Of a stretch of DNA of 64,000 nt, positions 8,943 through 17,858 are shown piece after piece. Positions within the stretch are counted from its first letter, which is position 1; every line of letters starts with the position of its first letter. The DNA lies in assembly GCF_900142675.1 (NCBI RefSeq), contig NZ_FRBS01000006.1, positions 344,466 to 408,465 on the forward strand, in the 5' to 3' direction. This DNA is from Shouchella rhizosphaerae (GTDB lineage: Bacteria > Bacillota > Bacilli > Bacillales > Bacillaceae_D). A program made the position numbers and the translations under genes. The notes under the pieces were generated by a model. That model was not told where the DNA came from. It searched no databases and saw nothing but the letters and a program-made list of their open reading frames with translations.

Positions 8943-10523
8943 ATGAAACAACGCACATTTGATTGGACTTTAATTTTGCTTTCCGTATTAATTGCCGTTT
9001 TTGGAGCGATTATCGGGATGCAAATTATTACTACTCTTGGCGTAACGCCAAATACTTCTATTATTGGCGCGATGATTGCGATGTTAATTGCTCGTATTCC
9101 GATGCAAATGTTCCAACGCTATCGCCAATTGGAAACGCAAAACTTGGTGCAGACGACCATTTCAGCGGCCACCTTTGGAGCAGCAAACAGTTTGCTTATC
9201 CCGATTGGCATCCCTTTCGTAATGGGGCTGCCTGAACTTGTTTTCCCGATGCTTGTCGGGGCAGGTTTCGCTTTAATCATTGATGCCCTTATTTTATACA
9301 AAGTGTTTGATTCCAAACTGTTTGGTGCCAATGAAGCATGGCCGTCTGGCGTTGCGACCGCAGAAGCACTCCGTGCAGGAGACGAAGGCGGAAAGAAGGC
9401 AAAATTCCTTGGCATCGGCATTGCCGGCGGTCTGGCCGGTTCGGCGTTAGGCATTCCTATGTCAGCGTTAGGCGTTGCTTTTATTGGCAACATTTGGGCG
9501 TTGTCGATGTTTGGCATTGGTTTGTTGATCAATGGCTATTCACAACCATGGTTTCACTTTAACATCAACGATTATTACATTCCCCACGGGATGATGATCG
9601 GCGCTGGTCTCGTTGCTTTGCTTCAGTTCATTTATACCATTGTCAAAGGACAAACGAGCAAAAAACGGACGATTACAAAGAAATCAGAACAGGCTACCAA
9701 TCATGTGTATACACGCAGTGAACTTGACGTAGCAAAAGGGTTTGGCTTTGGGTTTCTTGCCTATGTCATTGGCGCCATGCTCGTTGCTTTTATGGCTGGC
9801 CTTTACACTGAATTGCCAGTCGGCCAATTAGTGCTATTTATTCTCTTCGCTGCTTTTGCGACATTGGTTTCAGAAATGATTGTCGGTGTTGCTGCGATGC
9901 ACTCTGGCTGGTTCCCGGCTTTTGCCGTTACGCTGATCGTGCTGTTAATCGGGATCATGCTTGGGTTTCCGCCAATCGCCTTAGCGTTGCTTACCGGTTA
10001 CACAGCTGCTACAGGACCAGCTTTTGCCGATTTTGGATTTGATTTAAAGACAGGATTTCTAATCAGGGGCCGCACCAATTGGGAACAAGAGCTCTATGGC
10101 CGGCGCTTGCAGCTGATTGCTGGCATGATTGGTCTTGTTGTAGCGATTGTGATGGTGCTCTTTTTCCACCAGATGTACTTTGCCCAAGACTTGGTTCCTC
10201 CTGTCGACCGTGTATTTGCGGCAACAATACAAGAAGGCATTGCTGGCGAAACAGGAAAGTACTTGCTAATTTGGGCGATTCCTGGAGCGATCATCCAATT
10301 GATTGGCGGCGCCAAACGCCAGCTTGGCATTATGCTAGCAACTGGGTTGCTTGTGATGAACCCTTGGGCTGGTTGGGCCGTTCTTGTGGGCATACTAGCA
10401 CGTGTCGTGATTTTGAAATGGAAAGGCGAAGCCGGTGAATCGGCGATGTTTACAACCGCAGCTGGATTCATTGCTGGAGATGCGCTTTACAGTTTCTTTA
10501 GCTCTGTCTTTAAAGCGCGGTAA
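8943..10523 (+). CDS. OPT-family oligopeptide-type transporter
   Basis: This 526-residue integral membrane protein has about 12-14 hydrophobic segments. The motif AWPSGVATAEAL (near residue 138) is the classic OPT/YSL signature, and GPAFADFGFDLKTGFLIRG in the second half is also typical. OPT proteins bring in peptides, glutathione-like compounds or metal chelates by proton symport. It sits 8 bases after the racemase-like gene and 18 before the DUF917 gene, so it is very probably the importer of the substrate degraded by this cluster. Its substrate cannot be deduced from sequence. Confidence 0.9.
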   Translation: MKQRTFDWTLILLSVLIAVFGAIIGMQIITTLGVTPNTSIIGAMIAMLIARIPMQMFQRYRQLETQNLVQTTISAATFGAANSLLIPIGIPFVMGLPELVFPMLVGAGFALIIDALILYKVFDSKLFGANEAWPSGVATAEALRAGDEGGKKAKFLGIGIAGGLAGSALGIPMSALGVAFIGNIWALSMFGIGLLINGYSQPWFHFNINDYYIPHGMMIGAGLVALLQFIYTIVKGQTSKKRTITKKSEQATNHVYTRSELDVAKGFGFGFLAYVIGAMLVAFMAGLYTELPVGQLVLFILFAAFATLVSEMIVGVAAMHSGWFPAFAVTLIVLLIGIMLGFPPIALALLTGYTAATGPAFADFGFDLKTGFLIRGRTNWEQELYGRRLQLIAGMIGLVVAIVMVLFFHQMYFAQDLVPPVDRVFAATIQEGIAGETGKYLLIWAIPGAIIQLIGGAKRQLGIMLATGLLVMNPWAGWAVLVGILARVVILKWKGEAGESAMFTTAAGFIAGDALYSFFSSVFKAR

Positions 10524-10541
10524 TTTGGAAGGGGAGAGAGA

Positions 10542-11591
10542 ATGGCACGAACAGTATTGACAGCAGAGATGGTGGAACAAGCTGTTTACGGCGGGGCGAT
10601 CCTGGGCGGCGGCGGTGGCGGCTGGATTGCCCAAGGGCTTGAAAAAGGCCGTGCCGCTCTGGCGAAAGGCACAGTAGAGCTCATTAGCATTGATGAATTG
10701 AACGACGATGATGAAGCCGTATGCGTTTCCCTCGTCGGTGCACCAGCCGCCAAAGACCAGTATGTTGACGACAACCAATTGCTTATGACTGTTGAATTGT
10801 TGCAAAAAAATTATCCAGGCACCATTAAAGCGATTATGACCAACGAAAATGGCGCAGCGACGACAGTCAATGGCTGGCTTCAAGCAGCATTGACTGGCCT
10901 GCCTGTTATTGACGCTCCTTGCAACGGCCGAGCACACCCTACCGGGGCGATGGGGGCGCTAAACTTGTCTGAGCAACAAGATTATGTATCGTACCAGGCA
11001 GCTGCTGGCGGGTTTGGCAGCCGTGCGATTAGCGGATTTGTCTCCGGGACGCTTGACTATGTCGGAAATGTCATTCGCCGCATGTCGGTTGAGGCTGGTG
11101 GAATGGTGGGCGTTGCCCGCAACCCAGTCAGTGTCGCTTATGTAAAGGCTCACGGGGCAGTCGGCGGCATCTCAAAAGCGATGGAAATCGGCAAAGCTTT
11201 TTTAGCAGAAAAAGAAGGCAGCAGTAAAATTGAGGCTGTCACAGCAGCTTTACATGGCCGAGTGGTCAAAGTTGGCCATGTGAGCGGCTTTGAATTGAAA
11301 ACAGAAGGCGGATTTGATGTCGGCCGTTTGGATGTTGACGGAATCGAACTAACATTTTGGAATGAATTTATGACATTAGAAGAAAACGGCGAACGGAAAG
11401 GCACTTTTCCTGATTTAATCATGACATTTGATGCCGATACGGGGCAGCCTGTCGTAAGCGCTGAAGTGAAAAACGGCCAAAAACTGGCGGTCATTTGCGT
11501 GCCGCAATCGGAGCTACTTCTTAGCTCCACAATGAAGAATGAACGGTTGCTACGCACGATTGAACCAGTTATTCAAAAGACAATCGTGTAA
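10542..11591 (+). CDS. DUF917 / S-methyl-thiohydantoin desulfurase-like protein
   Basis: This 349-residue cytoplasmic protein starts with the glycine-rich stretch GGAILGGGGGGW (residues 17-28) that marks the DUF917 family, now named after S-methyl thiohydantoin desulfurase. NENGAATTVNG, PVIDAPCNGRAHPTG and the C-terminal VICVPQSELLLSS complete the family pattern. Relatives often sit next to hydantoinase/oxoprolinase and nucleobase transport genes. Start: ATG 10542 after AAGGGGAGAG. The link to a racemase-like protein and an OPT importer suggests work on a ring nitrogen compound such as a hydantoin (inference). Confidence 0.82.
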   Translation: MARTVLTAEMVEQAVYGGAILGGGGGGWIAQGLEKGRAALAKGTVELISIDELNDDDEAVCVSLVGAPAAKDQYVDDNQLLMTVELLQKNYPGTIKAIMTNENGAATTVNGWLQAALTGLPVIDAPCNGRAHPTGAMGALNLSEQQDYVSYQAAAGGFGSRAISGFVSGTLDYVGNVIRRMSVEAGGMVGVARNPVSVAYVKAHGAVGGISKAMEIGKAFLAEKEGSSKIEAVTAALHGRVVKVGHVSGFELKTEGGFDVGRLDVDGIELTFWNEFMTLEENGERKGTFPDLIMTFDADTGQPVVSAEVKNGQKLAVICVPQSELLLSSTMKNERLLRTIEPVIQKTIV

Positions 11592-11630
11592 AGGCATTTT
11601 ACAAACATAGATACAAGGGAGAGAGCGAAG

Positions 11631-12569
11631 ATGTCATTGACGTATACGATGCAAATAGTTGAAATGTTAGACGATCCTGCTATTAATGGCAAGAAAGTAG
11701 CGGCGTTGTTTAGCGGCTATACTTATGCAAAAGCAGAAACAACAACGGTGTCTGGTGAGCAAGGCTCGACTGATTTTGTGAAAATCGAGATCAAAGGCAC
11801 AAACGGAAAACAATCTGGCGGAAATGCGCCGACTTTTGGAATCGTCGGCCGCCTTGGCGGGATTGGCGCTCGTCCAAGCCGGATTGGGCTTGTCTCTGAC
11901 GCAGACGGCGCTGTTGCAGCAATTGCCGCTGCACTCAAGTTAGCGGAGATGGCTGAAAAAGGCGATCGCCTTCCTGGCGATGTGTTGATCACGACACATA
12001 TTTGCCCCAATGCGCCAACGGTTCCACATGAGCCAGTTGATTTCATGGGTTCTCCTGTTGACATTTTGACAATGAACAAACATGAAGTGCTGCCGGAAAT
12101 GGAAGCGATTCTTTCGATTGACACGACGAAAGGCAATAAAATCATTAAACATAAAGGGGTCGCCATCTCGCCTACAGTCAAAGAAGGATATATTCTGAAG
12201 TTTAGCGATGACCTTTTGCGGATTATGGAAATGACGACAGGCGACCTTCCGTCTACATTTGCGATTACGACACAGGACATTACGCCTTATGGCAATGATG
12301 TGTACCATATCAATTCCATTCTCCAACCTGCCGTTGCGACCAATGCGCCAGTTGTTGGTCTCGCCATTACAGCCACTTCTGCTGTACCTGGTTGTGGCAC
12401 AGGCGCTAGCCATGAGGTTGACATTGCCCAAGCGGTGCGGTTTGCGATTGAGACAGCGAAGGAATATACGGCGGGAACCACGCGTTTCTACGATGAAAAT
12501 GAATACGCTCGTTTGCAACAGTTGTATGGACCGATGAACGTTCTGCAAACGATGGGGAAGGGCAAGTAA
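11631..12569 (+). CDS. DUF1177-family protein
   Basis: This 312-residue cytoplasmic protein matches the DUF1177 family as I remember it, of unknown biochemical function. Conserved-looking segments are GRLGGIGARPSRIGLVSDADG (two Gly-rich turns and Asp residues, about 79-99), ITTHICPNAPTVPHEP with two His and a Cys, and TATSAVPGCGTGASHEVD with Cys, His, Glu and Asp. These could be metal ligands or active-site residues, which is my inference. It follows the DUF917 gene by 39 bases and ends one base before the AroM-like gene, so the two are translationally coupled. Confidence 0.75.
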   Translation: MSLTYTMQIVEMLDDPAINGKKVAALFSGYTYAKAETTTVSGEQGSTDFVKIEIKGTNGKQSGGNAPTFGIVGRLGGIGARPSRIGLVSDADGAVAAIAAALKLAEMAEKGDRLPGDVLITTHICPNAPTVPHEPVDFMGSPVDILTMNKHEVLPEMEAILSIDTTKGNKIIKHKGVAISPTVKEGYILKFSDDLLRIMEMTTGDLPSTFAITTQDITPYGNDVYHINSILQPAVATNAPVVGLAITATSAVPGCGTGASHEVDIAQAVRFAIETAKEYTAGTTRFYDENEYARLQQLYGPMNVLQTMGKGK

Positions 12570-12570
12570 C

Positions 12571-13224
12571 ATGAAAAAAATAGCGCTTGTCACAATTGGA
12601 CAGTCGCCGCGCGTGGACATGACCCCAGAAATGCGCCCCTTTCTTGGCGCTGACGTCGAGTTTGTGGAAGCAGGCGCTCTTGATTCTTTATCAACTGAGC
12701 AAATAAAAGCGCTCGCTCCCGATCCTGATGAGCAGACGTATGTCTCACGCCTCAGGAACGGGGACAGTGCTAAACTTTCTAAGCGGAAGTTGCTTCCACA
12801 TTTGCAAGCGGAATTGCAAAAAGTCGAGAAGCTCGTCTCAAGCTCGATCATTGTCTGCACCGGCCACTTCCCAACGATTCAACATGAAAAGCCGCTGTTG
12901 TTTCCTGACAAAATCCTCTGCCATTTTGTCCAAGCCGTTATCGGTGACGGGACACTTGGCGCGATTGTGCCTTTAGAAGAACAAATACAACAGCTTGCCG
13001 GCAAATGGGGCGAACTCCCTCTTGTTTCAGAAGCGGCTACGCCTTACGCGTCGTCTGATATTGAAGGAGCGGCCGCAGCTCTAAAACAACAAGGTGCTAC
13101 GTTGCTCGTCCTCGACTGCATGGGGTATACAAATGCCCATAAACAGCGGGCTCAAGCGGCGACGGGGCTGCCTGTAATTCTTGCCCGCAGTGCAGTCGCA
13201 CGGGCAGCGGCAGAGCTGGCATGA
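12571..13224 (+). CDS. AroM-family protein
   Basis: This 217-residue protein has the AroM-family opening KIALVTIGQSPRVDM and the later segments IIVCTGHFP and LVLDCMGYTNAH, where two Cys sit at places resembling the Asp/Glu racemase fold. E. coli AroM has no established reaction. The ATG at 12571 follows the DUF1177 stop by a single base, so translation is coupled. The cluster therefore encodes two proteins of racemase-like architecture. The real function here is unknown. Confidence 0.82.
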   Translation: MKKIALVTIGQSPRVDMTPEMRPFLGADVEFVEAGALDSLSTEQIKALAPDPDEQTYVSRLRNGDSAKLSKRKLLPHLQAELQKVEKLVSSSIIVCTGHFPTIQHEKPLLFPDKILCHFVQAVIGDGTLGAIVPLEEQIQQLAGKWGELPLVSEAATPYASSDIEGAAAALKQQGATLLVLDCMGYTNAHKQRAQAATGLPVILARSAVARAAAELA

Positions 13225-13296
13225 GCGTCTGATTGAAAAGCTATCGAATTTCGCCTATTCGCTTTATACTGTATGGAAAGGAAAGGGGGACTGGAA

Positions 13297-14247
13297 ATGG
13301 AATTTAAACAGATTGTCAGTAATATGATGGTACAAAATGTAAACGCATTAGGGGACGAGCATGTTGTTGTTCTTGCTGATTTAGAGAAAGAAGAAATTGG
13401 CCGGCGCGTGTTTGACTCTTTATGTGATCTCGGCTACGCTACTGACTTTGTGTTAATGCAAACACGGAGCCGTTCAGGGGAAGAGCCGCCGTCCACAGTC
13501 GCCGACATGATGAAAGCAGCGGACATTTGTTTTTGCATTTGCCAACATTCCTTAACACATACAAGCGCTCGAAAAGCGGCAAGTAGCCAAGGAACCAAAG
13601 TGCTGACAATGCCAGGGATCACGATGGACATGTTCACCGAAGGGGCAATGAAAGCAGACTACACGAAAGTGGTTGCTCTGACGGAATCATTTACAGCACG
13701 CCTCAATAAAATTGATTCGGCTGTGATTAAGACAGGTCCAAATGGCGAATATGAACTGTTCCTAAATCTTAACGGACGCAACGGCATTAGCAGCACAGGC
13801 GTATTTCCAGGACAAGGGGCGTCAGGCAACTTGCCTTCCGGAGAAAGCTATATTGCCCCGCAAATTGAAGGCTCATACGGCCAATTGTGGGTGGACGGCT
13901 CGATCGCTGGCATTGGCAAACTGTCAGAGCCAACATTGCTTACAGTGAAAGATGGACGGCTTACGAGCGCCAGTGGGACAGAAGGGGCTAAGTTGTTAGA
14001 ATTGCTAGGTGACGGCGACGGACGTTACATAGCCGAATTTGGCATCGGCACAAATGAAGCTGCCCGCGTAACTGGCAATATCCTTGAAGATGAAAAAGCA
14101 TACGGTACGATTCACATTGCCTTTGGCTCAAGTAAAACATTCGGCGGCACAATCGAAGCCGGTGTCCACTTGGACTGTGTGACTCTTTCACCAAGTGTTT
14201 GGCTTGGAGACGAGCATGTGTTGGAAAAGGGAAAAATGGTGCAATGA
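13297..14247 (+). CDS. M29-type aminopeptidase-like (or NicX-like) metalloprotein
   Basis: This 316-residue protein resembles the short branch of the M29 aminopeptidase family. Candidate metal ligands are the Glu in LPSGESYIAP, the Glu in AEFGIGTNEAA, the Glu and His in ILEDEKAYGTIHIAFG and the His and Asp in VHLDCV. The same fold includes 2,5-dihydroxypyridine dioxygenase (NicX), so it may cleave either a peptide-like bond or a ring. The ATG at 13297 is well placed after AAAGGGGGA; an upstream ATG at 13273 precedes that ribosome site. It is the last gene of the cluster, 72 bases after aroM-like, and is followed by a terminator. Confidence 0.72.
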   Translation: MEFKQIVSNMMVQNVNALGDEHVVVLADLEKEEIGRRVFDSLCDLGYATDFVLMQTRSRSGEEPPSTVADMMKAADICFCICQHSLTHTSARKAASSQGTKVLTMPGITMDMFTEGAMKADYTKVVALTESFTARLNKIDSAVIKTGPNGEYELFLNLNGRNGISSTGVFPGQGASGNLPSGESYIAPQIEGSYGQLWVDGSIAGIGKLSEPTLLTVKDGRLTSASGTEGAKLLELLGDGDGRYIAEFGIGTNEAARVTGNILEDEKAYGTIHIAFGSSKTFGGTIEAGVHLDCVTLSPSVWLGDEHVLEKGKMVQ

Positions 14248-14250
14248 AGG

Positions 14251-14288
14251 AAAAGCTTCTGCCTGGAGACAGGGAGGAGCTTTTTTTG
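14251..14288 (+). terminator. Terminator of the OPT/DUF917/DUF1177 cluster
   Basis: AAAAGCT (14251-14257) pairs with AGCTTTT (14278-14284), with an inner CCTG/CAGG stem, followed by a T run. It lies just after the M29-like gene stop. Confidence 0.8.
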
Positions 14289-14422
14289 TTAGGCAGGAGG
14301 GGACAATACCCCTAAAAAATGGTAAACTGAGAAAAAGCGAAGGGAATTCCTTTGCAAGTTCAGTACAGCACTCCAATATGATCTGTGTAGAGTATATGAC
14401 GGACATAACGAGGGGCCAACAA

Positions 14423-15634
14423 ATGGAGAATACATTTGCAAATCAACATAATCGGTTATTGCTTTCAGGCTTTTTAAGTTTAGCAGTGGTTATGGGGATA
14501 GGAAGGTTTTCGTATACACCGATCTTTCCCTATATGGAATTGGACCAATTGCTGACTCCTTTTTCTGCAGGGCTGTTAGCAACATTTAATTACATAGGCT
14601 ATTTTTTAGGGGCATTAGGGGCTAGATATGTACCACGAAGCGACAAGTGGCTATACATTGGGCTAGGTGTCAATATTGGAACGACATTATTAATGGGCTT
14701 ACTGGATAATTATATGATCTGGTCTATATGGCGGTTGCTTTCAGGCATGACGAGTGGCATGGTATTTGTCATTGTCTCTAACTTGATTTTATCTCGATTA
14801 AACCAAACCGGCAAAATGTATTATTCTGGCTTCCTATATGGAGGGGTAGGGTTTGGGATATGCGTTTCAGGAGCAGCGATCCCAACCATCCAATCCAATT
14901 ATGGCTGGGAAGGCACATGGATCAGTTTAGGACTTCTCAGTGGCGTCTTTATGGTTGCGATCATGCTGGGGATGTGGAAGCAAGGGACAAGCCCGGGACC
15001 AGCTTCTCTAAGTGGCCAAATACGAAAAAATAGGCATCCGGAAGTCGTGCAAAATCCAAAAAAAGCAAAGTATGCTTTATATATTTCGTACACAGGTGAA
15101 GGGTTTGGCTATATTATCTTTGGTACGTTTATAACGGCTATGTTGGTCAAAAATCCATCTTTTGCGTTTGAATCCTCTTATGTGTGGGCGATCGTAGGCG
15201 TTGGCGCCATTCCATCCTGCCTTTTCTGGTCTTGGCTTGGAACAAGGCTGTCTCCGGTTCGTGCGCTTAAATGGGCGTATATGATGCAAATCATTAGTAT
15301 TTTAATACCAGTGTTTACAGACCACTTGCTGCTGACATTGCTTTCGGCGTTAGGATTCGGTGCTACGTTTATGGGGATTACGACGCTTACCCTCACTCTT
15401 GCGAAATCATTAGAGGCGGCAGGGCCCAATTTAGTAAGTGGGTTAACGGCAGCCTACGCGATTGGTCAATTATTAGGACCGGTTGTCGCTGGAACAATTA
15501 TTTCCGTAAATGACTTTACCATTCCATTTATGATTTCAGCAGTTGTGCTTGTAGCTGCTTTGATCACCATAAATTCCATAAAGGAACGGAAAGGAGATGC
15601 GTCAAATGCCGTACGTAAACATCAAAGTTACTAA
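14423..15634 (+). CDS. MFS transporter, YbfB/YjiJ type
   Basis: This is a 403-residue membrane protein with about 12 hydrophobic segments. The N-terminal LAVVMGIGRFSYTPIFPYM is the hallmark of the YbfB/YjiJ group of the major facilitator superfamily, whose substrates are mostly unknown. The open frame extends upstream to 14195, but the ATG at 14423 has an AGGGG site 7 bases ahead and begins family similarity. Its 3' end overlaps the start of the tautomerase gene by 29 bases, so the two are co-translated and probably act on the same small organic acid or aromatic compound (inference). Confidence 0.86.
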   Translation: MENTFANQHNRLLLSGFLSLAVVMGIGRFSYTPIFPYMELDQLLTPFSAGLLATFNYIGYFLGALGARYVPRSDKWLYIGLGVNIGTTLLMGLLDNYMIWSIWRLLSGMTSGMVFVIVSNLILSRLNQTGKMYYSGFLYGGVGFGICVSGAAIPTIQSNYGWEGTWISLGLLSGVFMVAIMLGMWKQGTSPGPASLSGQIRKNRHPEVVQNPKKAKYALYISYTGEGFGYIIFGTFITAMLVKNPSFAFESSYVWAIVGVGAIPSCLFWSWLGTRLSPVRALKWAYMMQIISILIPVFTDHLLLTLLSALGFGATFMGITTLTLTLAKSLEAAGPNLVSGLTAAYAIGQLLGPVVAGTIISVNDFTIPFMISAVVLVAALITINSIKERKGDASNAVRKHQSY

Positions 15635-15815
15635 AGAAAATGGAGGTCTGACAAAAGAGGAAAAGCTGACTTTAATTAAAGGTGTAACCAATTTATTGGC
15701 CGAAACATTAAACAAAAATCCGGCTTCAACCGTAGTGGTCATTGATGAAATTGACATGGATAATTATGGACTTGGAGCTGAGCAAATCTCTGATCGAAGA
15801 AAAGCAGGAAAATAA
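15606..15815 (+). CDS. 4-oxalocrotonate tautomerase-family protein
   Basis: This 69-residue protein starts MPYVNIKVTKENG, so processing of the initiator Met exposes the catalytic Pro1 of the tautomerase superfamily. The start is fixed by that proline: ATG 15606 lies 9 bases after AAGGAG, while an ATG at 15597 would add three residues and bury the proline. Members tautomerise 2-hydroxymuconate-type dienols and work as hexamers of short chains. It begins inside the 3' end of the MFS gene. The substrate is not known. Confidence 0.9.
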   Translation: MPYVNIKVTKENGGLTKEEKLTLIKGVTNLLAETLNKNPASTVVVIDEIDMDNYGLGAEQISDRRKAGK

Positions 15816-15843
15816 AAGAGAGCATGGGATTTCTAATTAGCCA

Positions 15844-15890
15844 TCTCCCTAAAAGGAAGCAGAACGACGGCCTTTAGGGAGATTTTTTGT
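15844..15890 (+). terminator. Terminator after the tautomerase gene
   Basis: TCTCCCTAAA (15844-15853) pairs with TTTAGGGAGA (15873-15882), with an added GG/CC pair, followed by a T-rich run. Confidence 0.88.
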
Positions 15891-16021
15891 TTTTTGTTTG
15901 GAGAGAGTTTATAGGGGAATAGTCAAAAATGTTCAATTGTCAAATGTAAAGGCTTTAAGGGCGCTTTTTTGCTATACTCATACTGGCATGTTGATTAAAT
16001 GATTCTATTAAGGGGGCTGGC

Positions 16022-17197
16022 ATGAAAAATAGACGACGATCGTTACTTGAAGTACTACTTATTTCCACAAAGCTGGGCCTCACTTCTTTTGGCGGTCCCA
16101 TTGCCCACTTAGGCTATTTTCACGAAGAATATGTAAGAAGACGAAAATGGCTTGATGAAGAACGGTATGCGGATCTCGTTGCATTATGCCAGTTTCTTCC
16201 TGGACCGGCAAGCAGTCAAGTAGGGATAGGGATTGGCATTATCCGCGCAGGTGCATTAGGAGGAATGGTTTCATTTATTGGTTTTACTCTTCCTTCAGTC
16301 CTTGCCTTAATTGGATTTGCGTTGTTCGTCGGCAAGTTTGGCGTTGGCGAAATGGGCCTTATTCACGGGCTGAAAATCGTTGCTGTAGCGGTGGTGGCAC
16401 ATGCGATTCTCGGCATGGCGAAAAACTTGACTCCTGACTTGCGCCGCAAAACGATTTGTTTGTTTGCTTTGCTTGCCGTTTTGCTTGTGCCCTATGCATT
16501 TGTGCAAGTGGCCGTTATTTTGCTGGCAGGTTTGCTCGGCTATTTTATATTTGCAAAAGAGGGTAACACGAACCACGATCGTTCCGTTGCCTTTCCGTTA
16601 TCGAAAACAATTGGAGTCGTGTCCCTTTCCTTGTTTTTCATTTTGCTTGTTGGTTTGCCCATGTTGGCAACGGCAATGCCCTCTCAATGGCTAGCCATGG
16701 TTGATTCGTTTTACCGGGCAGGTTCTTTCGTGTTTGGCGGTGGCCATGTCGTCTTGCCACTATTGGAGGGGGAGTTTGTTCCAACTGGTTACATAGGCGA
16801 GGAAGCGTTTTTGGCTGGCTATGGGGCTGCCCAAGCTGTGCCAGGACCGTTGTTTACATTTGCCGCTTACTTGGGGGCAGTCATGGACGGATGGGCAGGA
16901 GGATTGTTGGCGACAGCAGCGATTTTCTTGCCTGCGTTTTTGCTTATATATGGCACACTGCCTTTTTGGAGCGCATTACGGGAAAACGCGAAAATGAAGG
17001 CGGCGTTAATGGGAGCGAATGCTGGGGTTGTCGGTCTATTAATTGCAGCATTTTATACACCGATTTGGACAAGTACGATCAAACATCCCACTGACTTTGC
17101 CTTAGCCGCTGTGTTGTTTTCTATGCTCGCTTATTGGAAATGGCCGCCATGGGTCGTTGTTGTTGTCGGGGCAGGATGTGGCTTGCTGTTTTTCTGA
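16022..17197 (+). CDS. chrA: ChrA-family chromate transporter, two-domain form
   Basis: This 391-residue membrane protein has two homologous halves of the CHR family: the first begins STKLGLTSFGGPIAHLGYF and contains CQFLPGPASSQVGIGIG, the second contains GGGHVVLPLLEGEFV and GYGAAQAVPGPLFTFAAYLG. Such long-chain CHR proteins export chromate across the membrane; some homologues are sulfate-linked anion transporters. The ATG at 16022 follows AGGGGGC by a few bases. It stands alone between a terminator and a non-coding stretch. Confidence 0.92.
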   Translation: MKNRRRSLLEVLLISTKLGLTSFGGPIAHLGYFHEEYVRRRKWLDEERYADLVALCQFLPGPASSQVGIGIGIIRAGALGGMVSFIGFTLPSVLALIGFALFVGKFGVGEMGLIHGLKIVAVAVVAHAILGMAKNLTPDLRRKTICLFALLAVLLVPYAFVQVAVILLAGLLGYFIFAKEGNTNHDRSVAFPLSKTIGVVSLSLFFILLVGLPMLATAMPSQWLAMVDSFYRAGSFVFGGGHVVLPLLEGEFVPTGYIGEEAFLAGYGAAQAVPGPLFTFAAYLGAVMDGWAGGLLATAAIFLPAFLLIYGTLPFWSALRENAKMKAALMGANAGVVGLLIAAFYTPIWTSTIKHPTDFALAAVLFSMLAYWKWPPWVVVVVGAGCGLLFF

Positions 17198-17301
17198 GCA
17201 GTTTGCTATTAATTGAATTGCTCGTTTTTGTTAAATCGCCCATGTTCATTCATTTTAGGCGTCAACTCCTGTTTACAGCAAGGTGAAGCGCCAGGAACAA
17301 G

Positions 17302-17430
17302 ATGGCTTTAAGGATTGGAAAAAACGGTGACGAGCAGGCAGTAGAAAAGGCCCTTGGTTATGAGACGAATGTTCGGCCACAAGTGGGGCATGCTACAAAC
17401 ATGAATCTGAAAATCATCGCAAATGTTTAA
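17302..17430 (+). other. Possible 42-residue small ORF in an otherwise empty 292-base gap
   Basis: The gap 17198-17489 holds one short open frame (ATG 17302, TAA 17428) with a weak AGGA site 6 bases upstream. The peptide MALRIGKNGDEQAV... is mixed-charge, has no signal or membrane segment, and I do not recognise it. It could be a remnant or chance. Nothing else was seen in this gap apart from the ribosome site of the next gene. Confidence 0.2.
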
Positions 17431-17489
17431 ATCGGTCGATATCAGGAAATGGTGTAGTACGGCATAAAAAATCGAGGAGGTTTTTCTAC

Positions 17490-17771
17490 ATGGCCACGAT
17501 GCTAGCGGGCATTCAGCTTATACCAAATGGCAAAGAAGACCACACAGGAGGCATTGCCAATAAAGTGATTGACGTCATTGAACAGTCTGGTTTGCGGCAC
17601 CGGGTTGGCCCGCTTGAAACGGTAGTTGAAGGAGACTTCGATTCCTTAATGGCATTGTTGCGCGATGTTCACCAACAAGCCGTCCAAGCAGGAGCTGAAG
17701 AAGTTCTAACCAACGTCAAAATGCATTACCGTACAAGCGGCGTCTCACTCGAAGATAAACAATCAACCTAA
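17490..17771 (+). CDS. Thiamine-binding / MTH1187-type small protein
   Basis: This 93-residue protein belongs to the UPF0045 (MTH1187/YkoF-like) group of small ferredoxin-fold proteins, several of which bind thiamine or its precursors. Typical parts are AGIQLIPNGKE at the start, VGPLETVVEGDFDSLM in the middle and KMHYRTSG near the end. The ATG at 17490 has AGGAGG about 9 bases upstream. It stands alone; B. subtilis has a similar gene, yqgV. Its exact ligand cannot be read from sequence. Confidence 0.85.
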   Translation: MATMLAGIQLIPNGKEDHTGGIANKVIDVIEQSGLRHRVGPLETVVEGDFDSLMALLRDVHQQAVQAGAEEVLTNVKMHYRTSGVSLEDKQST

Positions 17772-17858
17772 TTGGGTTGATCGATTTGGCAGTCGAGGGA
17801 AGACGAAATATAACGGGATGAGAATCCAGGCGACGTTTACGAGCGTTTATCTACAGAC

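Noticed and set aside
11940..12860. A 306-codon minus-strand frame
   Set aside because: It lies opposite the DUF1177 and AroM-like genes, which have ribosome sites and family motifs; the antisense product is Cys/Arg-rich and unlike any family.
17198..17489. Possible riboswitch or T-box ahead of the thiamine-binding gene
   Set aside because: No TPP-box or T-box core sequence could be found; only a weak small frame is present.
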